Assembly: GCA_035632215.1 (NCBI GenBank)
Contig: DASQHF010000050.1
Coordinates: forward strand, 1-52,301
Length of the DNA: 52,301 nucleotides
Source: CAIYRG01 sp035632215
Lineage (GTDB): Bacteria > Pseudomonadota > Alphaproteobacteria > Micropepsales > Micropepsaceae
Direction of reading: 5' to 3'
A program made the translations under genes and the position numbers. Positions within the stretch are counted from its first letter, which is position 1. The number at the start of each line of letters is the position of its first letter. Of the stretch, positions 1 through 8,192 are shown piece after piece. The notes below the pieces were generated by a model. The model did no database searches. It was given only the letters and a program-made list of their open reading frames with translations, and was not told where the DNA came from.

Positions 1-52
1 CGGAGCGGCCGCTTTTCTTTTGGCCTATCGCGCTCTTTAGGTCTTCCTCTCC

Positions 53-481
53 ATGACATTGCATTTGATCAAGCTGTGTGTCGGCGCCGATAGCATCGAG
101 GATCTCGCCGATTGGCAGAAGCGACGCGCGAAAGAGCGCAAGAAGAACGGTGGACCCGCCGACATCATGCATATCACGCGGATGACGCCGAAGCGCGCCG
201 ACGAGCTGCTGTCCGGGGGCTCGCTCTATTGGGTGATCAAGGGACAGATCGCGGTTCGCCAGAGGCTGTTGGAGCTACGGCCGGTGGCGCGCGAGGGCGT
301 GCCCCATTGCGCGCTCGTGCTTGATAAGAAGCTCGTGCCAACCGTTCGCCGGACGCACCGCGCCTTCCAGGGCTGGCGCTATCTCGATCCCAAAGACGCG
401 CCTCGCGACTTGCGCGCAAGCGACAAGGCCAAGCTGCCGGACGCGCTCCGCGCCGAATTGACGGAGCTCGGGCTGCTTTAG
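53..481 (+). CDS. DUF1489 family protein
   Basis: A 142-residue protein that I recognise as the DUF1489 family, a small soluble protein nearly confined to Alphaproteobacteria and of unknown function. The opening (MTLHLIKLCVGADSIEDL) and the stretch around LYWVIKGQIAVRQ are typical of the family, and the length fits. There is no signal peptide or membrane segment. The ATG lies close to the window edge and has no clear Shine-Dalgarno sequence. The stop codon overlaps the panC stop on the opposite strand by four bases. The family match is from memory; no biochemical role can be read from the sequence. Confidence 0.85.
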   Translation: MTLHLIKLCVGADSIEDLADWQKRRAKERKKNGGPADIMHITRMTPKRADELLSGGSLYWVIKGQIAVRQRLLELRPVAREGVPHCALVLDKKLVPTVRRTHRAFQGWRYLDPKDAPRDLRASDKAKLPDALRAELTELGLL

Positions 482-1338
482 ATTGCCATGTTGTCGATCA
501 GGCGTGTCGCACCGATGCGCGCGGCGGCGAGCACGCGGGCCGGACGCTTAAGATCGCGCACGGGAAAGAGCGTTTCCGCATCGCGCACAGCGACATAGTC
601 CACACGCTCAAATCCGGCGGCGATCAGGCGCGCGGCACCATGAGTTTCGGCCTCGGGAATGGAGGCCCCCTGGCGAACCCGCACGCCGACCTCGCGCAAG
701 ACGACGTTCAACAGTCCCGCAACCTTGCGCTGCTGCACGTCGAGGTATGCGTTGCGCGATGACAGCGCGAGACCGTCGGCTTCGCGGACTGTCGGTACGC
801 CGACGACCTCCAGCCCAACGCCGAGATTTCGCGCGAGCTCTTTCACGACCAGAAGCTGCTGATAGTCCTTCTCGCCGAACACGGCGAAGTCGGACCTAGA
901 TTGGAGAAACAGCCTGGAGACAACGGTTGCGACTCCGGCAAAGAAATGCGGCCGGAAGTCGGTCTCGAGTCCTAGAGCGGGACCTTTGGGTGCGGCCTCC
1001 GCGACCGCGCCACTAGGGTAAATCTCGCTGACGTCGGGGCCATAGACAAGGTCGGTTTTACCCTGGCCTCGCAGGATCGCGAGGTCGCGCTCGGGATTTC
1101 GAGGATAGCGTCCGAAATCCTCGAGGGGCGCGAATTGGGTCGGGTTGACGAAAATGCTGACCACGACGCGACCGGCAAGTTCGGCCGCCCGCTCGACAAG
1201 TGCGAGATGTCCCGCATGCAGTGCCCCCATGGTCGGGACCAGCGCAACGCGCTCGCCATTCCGACGCCAGCGGTCCACATGCGTGCGCAATTGGGCTGCG
1301 GTCGTCACGACGGCAGGAGTTTCGGAGGGATTTGTCAT
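478..1338 (-). CDS. panC: pantothenate synthetase PanC
   Basis: Pantoate-beta-alanine ligase, which makes pantothenate from pantoate, beta-alanine and ATP in the cytoplasm (coenzyme A pathway). Family signatures are visible: the nucleotide-binding segment PTMGALHAGH near the N-terminus, FVNPTQF, the GEKDYQQL motif, and SSRNAYL near residue 180. From the ATG at 1338 the protein has 286 residues, the usual PanC length. The frame extends upstream to a GTG at 1392, but that adds 18 unconserved residues and nearly reaches the divergent putA start, so the ATG is preferred. panB is not next to it. Confidence 0.95.
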   Translation of the reverse strand: MTNPSETPAVVTTAAQLRTHVDRWRRNGERVALVPTMGALHAGHLALVERAAELAGRVVVSIFVNPTQFAPLEDFGRYPRNPERDLAILRGQGKTDLVYGPDVSEIYPSGAVAEAAPKGPALGLETDFRPHFFAGVATVVSRLFLQSRSDFAVFGEKDYQQLLVVKELARNLGVGLEVVGVPTVREADGLALSSRNAYLDVQQRKVAGLLNVVLREVGVRVRQGASIPEAETHGAARLIAAGFERVDYVAVRDAETLFPVRDLKRPARVLAAARIGATRLIDNMAI

Positions 1339-1406
1339 TTCGTTCGAGACTAACGCGCGGGCCAGCGGCTGCGCTATCCTCCGTTTAAGCACGAAAGACC
1401 TGGATC

Positions 1407-4400
1407 ATGCCGAACTTGCGCGAAGCCATCTCTGCCGCCTATCTCGCCGACGAGGACGCGATCATCGAGAGCTTGATCCAAAAGGCGCAGCTGACGAACG
1501 CGGAGCAGGCCGCGACGCATGCGCTTGCGACCGAGCTTGTGACGAGGCTGCGTGCCGGCCGCGATACGCGGCAGGGTGTGGACGCGTTCACCCAGGAATA
1601 CACGCTTTCGAGTGAGGAAGGCGTGATGTTGATGTGCCTTGCCGAGGCACTTTTGCGCGTGCCCGATGCGGAAACGCAGGACCGGCTCATCCGCGACAAG
1701 ATCGCGGGCCAGAACTGGGCGGGTCATCTCGGCCGCTCGCAGAGTTTGCTCGTGAATGCATCGACCTGGGCCCTGATGCTCACGGGTGAGATCGTTGGCG
1801 CCGCCGAATTCGAGGGCTGGGATTTCGATCTCATCTGGCGGCGCCTTGTGGCGCGGTTAGGCGAGCCCGTGATCCGCCAGGCCGTGACCAGGGCCGTGCG
1901 CCTGCTTGGCCGCCATTTCGTCCTTGGACGGACGATAGAGGAAGCGCTCGCCGAGGCAAAGCCTCTCAGCGACGAGGGTTATCGCTTCTCCTTCGACATG
2001 CTCGGCGAGGCCGCGGTGACGCAAAATGACGCGGAGCGCTATTTTTCGCATTATCATCATGCGATCGGCGCCATTGCCCGCTCTGTGCCCCGTACGAATG
2101 CGCTGTTCGAGCGGCCGGGGGTATCGATCAAGCTGACGGCTCTGCATCCTCGTTTCGAATACGTACAGCGGCAGCGTGTGATGATCGAGCTCCTGCCGCC
2201 CCTTGCGCAACTCTGCGCCGCTGCTTGCGAAGGCAATCTCTCGGTCGCGATCGATGCGGAGGAAGCGGACAGACTCGACCTCATGCTCGATGTTTTCGAG
2301 GCTTTGGGCGAGGAAGATTCACTCAAGAACTGGAACGGACTGGGGCTCGCCGTCCAGGGCTATCAGAAGCGGGCGCTCCCGGTCATCGAATGGCTGAAGG
2401 ATCTTGCTAAGCGCCAGAATCGTGTGATTCCCGTCCGCTTGGTGAAGGGCGCCTATTGGGACAGCGAGATCAAGCGCGCGCAGGAGCAGGGGCTCTCGGA
2501 TTATCCGGTGTTCACCCGCAAGATCGGCACGGACACGTCCTATCTCGCCTGTGCGCGGTCGCTCCTCTCGGCGCCCGACCGGATCTTCCCGCAATTTGCG
2601 ACCCATAATGCGCACACCTTATCCGCAATCGAAGCGTTCGCCGGCAAGAACCGCAAATTCGAGTTCCAGCGCCTTCATGGCATGGGCGAGGCGCTGTACG
2701 AGCTCTATGGCGCAGTCGCGCGTCCAAGCCGGGTAGGGGCGGCCACGCGCATTTACGCGCCCGTGGGCTCGCACGAGGACCTGCTCGCCTATCTCGTGCG
2801 GCGCTTGCTCGAGAACGGTGCGAACACGTCCTTCGTCAATCGTCTCGCGAACGACAGGGCCCCGATCGAAGAGGTGATCGCTGATCCGGTTCAGGCCTTG
2901 AGCAAAGTTCAATCCAAGCGCAATCCACGCATCTTGAAGCCGGAAGCGATCTTTCCCGGCCGCCGCAATTCCTTTGGCGTTCTCTTGAGCGATCCGGTCG
3001 AGAGTGGCCGGCTGGTCTCGTCCATGCGCCGCGCGCTGGAGGCGCGTGTCCAAGAAGCCCATCCCTTGATTGCGGGCCGCATCCGGGCCGGGAAGCGAAA
3101 GCCGGTTCTGGATCCTTCCGACCATACTCGCCAAGTAGGCGAAATGAGCGAAGCATCCGACGACAATGTCCGCGATGCGTTCCAAGCAAGTGCCGGCGCG
3201 CAATGGGATTGGAACCGTGTGGGTGGGGCGCGTCGCGCCGAGATTCTCGAACGCGCCGCCGAGCTGTTTGATCAAGAGCGGGCGCATCTACTGGCGCTCA
3301 TCGTGCGCGAAGGTGGGCGCACGGTTGGGGATGCGCAGAGCGAGTTACGGGAGGCGATCGATTTCCTCCGCTATTACGCGAAGGAGGCGAGAGAACACTT
3401 TTCTACGCCGCGTCCCTTACCCGGGCCGGTCGGAGAAAAGAACGAGCTTTCGCTTTCCGGGCGCGGGACCTTCGCCTGCATCGCGCCGTGGAATTTTCCG
3501 CTCTCGATCTTCACCGGTCAGGTCTCCGCAGCGCTTGCTGCCGGCAACGCTGTCTTGGCAAAACCGGCCGAGCAGACGCCGTTGATCGCCTCGGCTGCCG
3601 TGAATCTGCTTCATTCCGCAGGCGTTCCTAGGGAGGTTCTTCATCTCGTTCCTGGCGATGGCGCGCGCATCGGCCGGGTCCTCTTGACGGACCAAAGGCT
3701 TTCTGGCGTCGCCTTCACCGGATCGACCGAGACCGCCGCGATCATCAATCGCACGCTCGCCGCCCGCGAGGGGCCAATCCCCATCCTGATCGCGGAAACG
3801 GGCGGTATGAACGCGATGATCGTGGATTCGACGGCGCTGCCCGAGCAGGTTGCCCGTGATGTCCTTTCCTCCGCCTTCAACAGCGCCGGCCAGCGTTGTT
3901 CGGCGCTGCGCGTGCTCTTACTCCAAGAGGACGTCGCCGACCGCATGCTGGACCAGATTCTGGGCGCGATGGATGAGCTTGTGCTCGGCGATCCTTTCGA
4001 GCTTTCGACGGATATCGGTCCCATCATCGATGAGGAGGCGCGTGCGCAACTCGCTTCGCACGCGGAGCGGATGAAGCGCGAAGCGAAGCTGTTGCGGGCT
4101 TTGCCGCTCGCCCCCGGGCTCGAGCACGGGACGTTTTTTGCGCCGCATGTCTTCGCCATCGAATCGATGAGCGTGCTCAAGCGTGAGGTTTTCGGCCCCG
4201 TCCTGCATGTTGTCACATTTGCCGCCGACCGCATGGAAACGGTGTGCGACGCCATCAACGCGAGCGGTTATGGATTGACCATCGGCGTCCACAGCCGAAT
4301 CGAGAGCACGGTCGAGTTCGTCCGCGAACGGGTTCTTGTTGGGAACATGTATGTCAACCGGAATCAGATCGGTGCCGTTGTCGAGGCGCAGCCTTTCGGG

Positions 4401-4538
4401 GGCGAGGGACTGTCGGGAACCGGTCCGAAGGCCGGCGGGCCCCATTACCTTCCCCGGTTTGCCGTTGAACGAAGTGTCACAGTCAACACGGCCGCCGCCG
4501 GCGGCAATGCGGCACTGCTGACCCTCGACGGAAACTGA
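1407..4538 (+). CDS. putA: bifunctional proline dehydrogenase / P5C dehydrogenase PutA
   Basis: Oxidises proline to glutamate in two steps. The FAD-dependent proline dehydrogenase barrel lies at roughly residues 150-480, marked by SIKLTALHPRFEY near 240 and RLVKGAYWD near 344. It is followed by an aldehyde dehydrogenase domain from about 560, with FTGSTETAA, AETGGMNAMIV and catalytic Cys831 in GQRCSALR. At 1043 residues it is a short type-A PutA: there is no N-terminal ribbon-helix-helix DNA-binding domain and no long C-terminal extension, so it should not repress its own gene. It is divergent from panC. No Lrp-type regulator gene is adjacent. Confidence 0.95.
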   Translation: MPNLREAISAAYLADEDAIIESLIQKAQLTNAEQAATHALATELVTRLRAGRDTRQGVDAFTQEYTLSSEEGVMLMCLAEALLRVPDAETQDRLIRDKIAGQNWAGHLGRSQSLLVNASTWALMLTGEIVGAAEFEGWDFDLIWRRLVARLGEPVIRQAVTRAVRLLGRHFVLGRTIEEALAEAKPLSDEGYRFSFDMLGEAAVTQNDAERYFSHYHHAIGAIARSVPRTNALFERPGVSIKLTALHPRFEYVQRQRVMIELLPPLAQLCAAACEGNLSVAIDAEEADRLDLMLDVFEALGEEDSLKNWNGLGLAVQGYQKRALPVIEWLKDLAKRQNRVIPVRLVKGAYWDSEIKRAQEQGLSDYPVFTRKIGTDTSYLACARSLLSAPDRIFPQFATHNAHTLSAIEAFAGKNRKFEFQRLHGMGEALYELYGAVARPSRVGAATRIYAPVGSHEDLLAYLVRRLLENGANTSFVNRLANDRAPIEEVIADPVQALSKVQSKRNPRILKPEAIFPGRRNSFGVLLSDPVESGRLVSSMRRALEARVQEAHPLIAGRIRAGKRKPVLDPSDHTRQVGEMSEASDDNVRDAFQASAGAQWDWNRVGGARRAEILERAAELFDQERAHLLALIVREGGRTVGDAQSELREAIDFLRYYAKEAREHFSTPRPLPGPVGEKNELSLSGRGTFACIAPWNFPLSIFTGQVSAALAAGNAVLAKPAEQTPLIASAAVNLLHSAGVPREVLHLVPGDGARIGRVLLTDQRLSGVAFTGSTETAAIINRTLAAREGPIPILIAETGGMNAMIVDSTALPEQVARDVLSSAFNSAGQRCSALRVLLLQEDVADRMLDQILGAMDELVLGDPFELSTDIGPIIDEEARAQLASHAERMKREAKLLRALPLAPGLEHGTFFAPHVFAIESMSVLKREVFGPVLHVVTFAADRMETVCDAINASGYGLTIGVHSRIESTVEFVRERVLVGNMYVNRNQIGAVVEAQPFGGEGLSGTGPKAGGPHYLPRFAVERSVTVNTAAAGGNAALLTLDGN

Positions 4539-4570
4539 GGCTTTTCACTTACAATCGGCCACCCGGGGGC

Positions 4571-4575
4571 GATTC
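4571..4575. promoter_or_regulatory. GANTC (CcrM) site upstream of mipZ
   Basis: A GATTC sequence lies 20 bases upstream of the mipZ start, in a gap of only 56 bases between putA and mipZ. CcrM, encoded at 41 kb in this window, methylates GANTC. In Caulobacter crescentus, CcrM methylation is reported to activate mipZ and ftsZ transcription. The site is seen directly; its function here is inferred. A 7-bp inverted repeat (CCACCCG at 4559, CGGGTGG at 4575) overlaps it. Confidence 0.5.
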
Positions 4576-4594
4576 GGGTGGGCAGGGGGATTGT

Positions 4595-5458
4595 ATGAAC
4601 GCTGAGGTGAAGCTCAGTCAAACCGTGAGTGCCAAGGATTCGGCTTCGAAGCGCGGCCATGTCATCGTTTTCGGGAATGAGAAGGGCGGCACCGGCAAGA
4701 CCACAACGGCGATGCACATCGCCATCGCGCTCACCAATTTGGGCAAGAGCGTCGCGGCCATCGATCTCGACACGCGTCAGAAAAGCTTCGCCCGCTACAT
4801 CGAAAACCGCACGGACTTCGTCAGCCGTTCGGGCCACAAGCTTGTTGTTCCCCACGTTCAGGTGATCGAGCGCTCGAAGGCGAACTCCGAGGCCGAGGAC
4901 GCCGCCCGGCTGGAGGCCGCGCTCGCAACGGCGAAGGAGCTCGCGGACTTTGTGGTCATCGATACGCCCGGCAGCGATACGATGCTCTCCCGGTTGGGTC
5001 ATGCGGCGGCCGACACCCTCGTCACCCCGATGAACGACAGCTTCCTCGATTTTGACCTGCTGGCGAAATTCGATCCCGAGAGCCTCGAAATCAAAAGCCC
5101 AAGCCTCTATTCGGAGTTCGTCTGGGACTGCCGCAAGCGCCGCCTGATGGCAAGGCGGGCCAATCTCGACTGGATCGTGATGCGCAACCGCGTCTCGGCG
5201 CTCGAGGCCCGCAACAAGCGCCGCGTCGGGGCCGCGCTGGAGCGGCTTTCATCCCGGGTGGGCTGTCGCGTTGCCCCTGGATTTTCCGAACGGGTGATTT
5301 TCCGTGAGCTTTTCCCCTTGGGGCTTACCATGCTCGACCTGCCCATCACGGGTCTTGCCATGCCGCTCACCATGTCCCATATCGCAGCGCGGCAGGAAGT
5401 CCGGGAGCTATTGGCCATGCTCCGCTTGCCTGGGATAGAAAAAGCCTCCGGCGCCTAG
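4595..5458 (+). CDS. mipZ: division-plane positioning ATPase MipZ
   Basis: A ParA-like ATPase that forms a gradient from ParB at the poles and inhibits FtsZ away from midcell. The deviant Walker A motif KGGTGKT is at residues 30-36, AAIDLDTRQKS follows at about 54-64, and the VVIDTPGSD switch is near 118. MipZ-specific stretches set it apart from chromosomal ParA: TPMNDSFLDFDLL, SLYSEFVWDCRK, and VIFRELFPLGLTMLDL. It is 287 residues, slightly longer than Caulobacter MipZ because of a polar 20-residue N-terminal extension. It sits 15 bases upstream of a J-domain gene, probably in one operon. parA, parB and ftsZ are not in the window. Confidence 0.93.
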   Translation: MNAEVKLSQTVSAKDSASKRGHVIVFGNEKGGTGKTTTAMHIAIALTNLGKSVAAIDLDTRQKSFARYIENRTDFVSRSGHKLVVPHVQVIERSKANSEAEDAARLEAALATAKELADFVVIDTPGSDTMLSRLGHAAADTLVTPMNDSFLDFDLLAKFDPESLEIKSPSLYSEFVWDCRKRRLMARRANLDWIVMRNRVSALEARNKRRVGAALERLSSRVGCRVAPGFSERVIFRELFPLGLTMLDLPITGLAMPLTMSHIAARQEVRELLAMLRLPGIEKASGA

Positions 5459-5473
5459 CCGGCGAGGAGAAAA

Positions 5474-5953
5474 ATGTCTGCGCTGCTTGCCGGGCTCGCT
5501 CTGCTTGCCCTGCTGCTCTTATTGGCGCGCGGTTATACCCGCAGCGATCCCAAGCAGCTGGTCAAAGGCTTTCGCTTTTCCGGCGGCATTCTTCTCGTTC
5601 TTCTGACAGTCGCGTTCATCCTCTTGGACCGTTTCCCCGTCGCGATCCTGAGCGCGGGCGGTGCCTGGGTGCTTCTCTTCCGCACCGTTCCACCCTGGCA
5701 TCGGCCGGACTTTGGCGCTGGGGGCATGGGAGGCGGTGCCGGACAGGGGCAGGAGCGTGGAGGACCGCCGCGCGTATCTATGTCGCGCGCCGAGGCGCTC
5801 AAAGTGCTTGGGCTCGAGGACGGTGCGAGTGAAGACGAGATCCGTGCCGCGCACCGGCGGTTGATCTTGCAAACGCATCCCGACAAGGGTGGAACGAGCT
5901 ACCTCGCCGCCAAGATCAACGAGGCCAAGGATGTACTGTTGCGACGGTCTTAA
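5474..5953 (+). CDS. membrane-anchored J-domain protein, Pam18/Tim14-like
   Basis: A 159-residue type III J protein expected to stimulate DnaK at the inner membrane. The N-terminus has hydrophobic segments at about 2-19, 37-51 and 55-70, then a Gly-rich linker, then a C-terminal J domain from about 103. The HPD motif is at 135-137. The context HPDKGGTSYLAAKINEAKD closely resembles mitochondrial Tim14/Pam18, which is thought to descend from such bacterial proteins. The domain order (membrane part first, J domain last) also matches Pam18. A strong GAGGAG precedes the ATG, 15 bases after mipZ. The client is unknown. Confidence 0.88.
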   Translation: MSALLAGLALLALLLLLARGYTRSDPKQLVKGFRFSGGILLVLLTVAFILLDRFPVAILSAGGAWVLLFRTVPPWHRPDFGAGGMGGGAGQGQERGGPPRVSMSRAEALKVLGLEDGASEDEIRAAHRRLILQTHPDKGGTSYLAAKINEAKDVLLRRS

Positions 5954-7335
5954 TTGATCTCGGCCGCGAAGCAGGAATCGCCGCGCTGGGCTATCTTCTT
6001 GCAGATGTCGCGCGCCTCGTTCTCGGCAAACGTTCCGAACCGCGCGCGATAAAGCGTATGACCATCGCCCGACGTGTAAGGCACGATGAGTTTCTGAGCC
6101 TGGCCGAGCACATCGATGGCACGCTGCGCATATTCAGCGAGCTGGGCTTCGGCGATCGCCTGATCGGCGTAAACCCCGATCTGCACGGCCCAGCGTTTCA
6201 CGGTGGCGAGGCTGCTGGATTTGGCGGATCCTTTGTCCGCTGCGTCCGATGAAGTCAGCGACAAACTGGGCAGGCTCGCAATCCCTGCCGCCACATATTT
6301 CGGCGAACGGCGAGATCCCTTCGCGTCGGCCGTTTGCACCGGCCGTTTGGCCTGCGTGTCGATGACGGACGCGAGAACATTGTCGTCGCCGGTCGGATTG
6401 GTCGCGGTCTCGGTCATGTGGCCCTTGCCACCGAGCCAGGGCACGTCGGCATCGGCGATTGCCGTCGGATTCTCGTCGGCGTAGTTGAAGGCCGCGGTCA
6501 AGAGCCGCATCATCTCATGGTCGCGGGTCGCAGCGCTTCTGCCGCCCATCACGACGCCCAGAATGTGCTTGTTGTCGCGCACGACCGAACTCACCAGATT
6601 GAATCCCGAGTCGCGCGTGTATCCGGTCTTGATTCCGTCGGTGCCGTTAAAGGCCAACAACAGATTGTCGTGCTGGGCGTAGGTGCGCCCCTGGAACACG
6701 AACGAAGGCGTCGAAAAGTAGTGATAGTATTGGGGGAAATCATAGGCGAGATGACGTCCTAGAATCGCCATGTCGCGAGCGGTCGTGAGTTGCTGCTTGT
6801 CAGGAAGACCGGACGCGTTGTGGAAATTGGTGTTCACCATCCCGAGCTCGTGCGCCTTCTCGGTCATCTCGAAGGCGAAGTTGTTCTCGGTCTGCGCCAA
6901 AGCCTCGGCGATCAGCACAGCGACATCGTTGGCGGACAGCACGGTCATTGCTTTGATCGCGGTCTCGACCGGGACAGGATCGCCGATCTTAAGACCAAGC
7001 TTCGTAGGCTCCTGCTCGGCCACATGAGGCGAGGCGATGAGGAGTGTGTCGAGTTGGATCTTGCCTTGCTCGAGCGCGTCGAAAAGCAGATAGAGCGTCA
7101 TCATCTTGGTAAGCGACGCCGGATAGCGAATCTCGTCCACATTACGAGCATAGAGGATGTGCCCTGTGGCCCCGTCGATAACCAAAGCCGCGTCCTTGTC
7201 AGGCGCGGGGGCAAGTACGATGCGTGGGCGTGGATTTCGAGCAGCCGCCGGAGCCGACGTCGTCGAGGCGACCATCGCAAACGCGGTCAAACAAGCCAAC
7301 GCGAAGCCAAAGCCGGAGCGGCCCCTGTACCTCAT
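5950..7335 (-). CDS. D-alanyl-D-alanine carboxypeptidase with C-terminal SPOR domain
   Basis: A low-molecular-weight penicillin-binding protein (peptidase S11) that trims the terminal D-Ala from peptidoglycan stem peptides in the periplasm. A signal peptide covers about residues 1-32. The active-site triad is complete: SLTK at 74-77, SAN at 134-136 and KTG at 236-238. A variable linker follows, then a SPOR domain at about 384-461 beginning WAVQIGVYAD, which should bind denuded glycan strands and direct the enzyme to the septum. At 461 residues it is longer than plain DacA/DacC because of that domain. Its stop overlaps that of the J-protein gene by four bases. Confidence 0.92.
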   Translation of the reverse strand: MRYRGRSGFGFALACLTAFAMVASTTSAPAAARNPRPRIVLAPAPDKDAALVIDGATGHILYARNVDEIRYPASLTKMMTLYLLFDALEQGKIQLDTLLIASPHVAEQEPTKLGLKIGDPVPVETAIKAMTVLSANDVAVLIAEALAQTENNFAFEMTEKAHELGMVNTNFHNASGLPDKQQLTTARDMAILGRHLAYDFPQYYHYFSTPSFVFQGRTYAQHDNLLLAFNGTDGIKTGYTRDSGFNLVSSVVRDNKHILGVVMGGRSAATRDHEMMRLLTAAFNYADENPTAIADADVPWLGGKGHMTETATNPTGDDNVLASVIDTQAKRPVQTADAKGSRRSPKYVAAGIASLPSLSLTSSDAADKGSAKSSSLATVKRWAVQIGVYADQAIAEAQLAEYAQRAIDVLGQAQKLIVPYTSGDGHTLYRARFGTFAENEARDICKKIAQRGDSCFAAEIN

Positions 7336-7523
7336 GCTTTACAAGTCCTTTTTCGACGCAACACGTTGAACCGGAATGAGACCAAATTGTGTCTCTGCCC
7401 GCAAGGGCAATGTCGCCGAAAAAGCCTATTACAACGGATGTTTACGATAAACTAACTGGCTAAAACCGAGCCGTCTCAGGGGCTTCCCGCCGCTCCCAAC
7501 CGGTTAACATCGTCCCTCACGAC
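7336..7523. other. divergent intergenic region, carboxypeptidase / phasin
   Basis: With the phasin promoter region that follows, this is the longest non-coding gap in the window (286 bases). It should hold the minus-strand carboxypeptidase promoter, but no strong consensus is visible. Two small features can be seen: an imperfect palindrome GAGAC-N8-GTCTC at about 7378-7395, and a short hairpin TGCCC-GCAA-GGGCA near 7398-7412. No open frame or RNA gene is evident. Confidence 0.4.
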
Positions 7524-7548
7524 AAATTTGTTGCAGTGCAGCAAATTT
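7524..7548. promoter_or_regulatory. predicted PhaR operator, upstream half of a pair
   Basis: A 25-bp near-perfect palindrome centred on base 7536. The arms AAATTTG and CAAATTT flank the core TTGCAGTGCAG, and only one base pair mismatches. The core differs at one position from CTGC-N3-GCAG, the TGC-rich site reported for the polyhydroxyalkanoate regulator PhaR in Paracoccus and Rhodobacter. It lies just upstream of the -35 box of the phasin promoter. The palindrome is seen directly; the identity of the regulator is inferred. Confidence 0.7.
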
Positions 7549-7550
7549 CC

Positions 7551-7580
7551 TTGACAAGGCCTCAAATCGCTATCATATAG
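7551..7580 (+). promoter_or_regulatory. phasin promoter
   Basis: A perfect TTGACA at 7551-7556 is followed by an AT-rich element, TATCATATAG, at 7571-7580. A 17-base spacer would place the -10 at 7574-7579 (CATATA). The transcription start would fall near 7586, directly over the second TGC palindrome. The two palindromes bracket the promoter, as expected for repression. Confidence 0.7.
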
Positions 7581-7584
7581 GCCA

Positions 7585-7599
7585 TGCTGCACTGCAGCA
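7585..7599. promoter_or_regulatory. predicted PhaR operator, downstream half of a pair
   Basis: A perfect 15-bp palindrome TGCTGCA-C-TGCAGCA containing an exact CTGC-ACT-GCAG, which matches the published PhaR core. Its centre is 56 bp from that of the upstream site. It covers the expected transcription start of the phasin gene. In the usual model PhaR is released by nascent PHA granules, so the phasin is made only when polymer accumulates. Confidence 0.75.
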
Positions 7600-7621
7600 C
7601 AGATTCGCAACGAGGCAAACC

Positions 7622-8065
7622 ATGGCTAAGACGACGAAAACAAGCACCAACGGTTCGGAGAACTTCGAAACCGCACTGCATACGGGCGCCGAGGCCGTGA
7701 AGGACGGCTTTGAGAAGGCGGCCAAGGGTTATGAGCAATTTGTCACTTTCAGCAAGGACACGGCCGAGGCGATGCTGAAGTCCGCAAACGCCGCCGGCAA
7801 GGGCATCGAGAGCTTCAACAGCGAGGTTTTCGCCTATGCCCGCAAATCGGTCGAAGACAGCGTTTCCGCCACCAAGGCGATTATGGCGGCCAAAAGCGTC
7901 GATGAGGCGATTCAGCTTCAAACTGAATTCGGCAAGAACGCGTTTGAAACCTATGTCGACGAACTCGCGAGATTCGGCGATATGGCCCTGGCTTTGGCCC
8001 GTGAGTCGGCCGAGCCCTTGCAGGCCCGCGTCAGCGCCTTCGCGAGCCTGGTACGCACGGCCTAG
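7622..8065 (+). CDS. phasin family protein (PHA granule-associated)
   Basis: A 147-residue amphipathic, helix-rich protein of the phasin_2 type. It lacks a signal peptide, is almost free of Cys and Trp, and is rich in Ala, Lys and Phe. Phasins coat polyhydroxyalkanoate granules and control their size and number. Typical features are the GAEAVKDGFEKAAKGYEQF and FAYARKSVEDSV segments. The start follows CGAGGCAAACC. The PhaR-type operators upstream and the strong terminator downstream show a monocistronic regulated unit. No PHA synthase or phaR gene is in this window, so the pathway assignment rests on the family and the operators. Confidence 0.88.
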   Translation: MAKTTKTSTNGSENFETALHTGAEAVKDGFEKAAKGYEQFVTFSKDTAEAMLKSANAAGKGIESFNSEVFAYARKSVEDSVSATKAIMAAKSVDEAIQLQTEFGKNAFETYVDELARFGDMALALARESAEPLQARVSAFASLVRTA

Positions 8066-8094
8066 GCTCCCGCATAAGTTACCGCCATCAAGTC

Positions 8095-8141
8095 AAGGCC
8101 TTGGACGTGCGCTGGCCCGTCCAAGGCCTTTCGCTTTTTTT
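8095..8141 (+). terminator. Rho-independent terminator of the phasin gene
   Basis: A perfect 13-bp stem (left arm AAGGCCTTGGACG at 8095-8107, right arm at 8118-8130) with a 10-base loop, followed by TCGC and seven T residues. It lies 29 bases after the phasin stop. It is the clearest intrinsic terminator in the window. Confidence 0.92.
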
Positions 8142-8192
8142 GCGCGGCTCGTAACCTTATGTTGTCAGCAAGGTGTTCTCATCCTTGGGTGA

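Noticed and set aside
4559..4581. A CCACCCG/CGGGTGG hairpin as the putA terminator
   Set aside because: The stem is only seven pairs, there is no T run, and it overlaps the likely mipZ promoter. It is noted only as overlapping the GANTC site.
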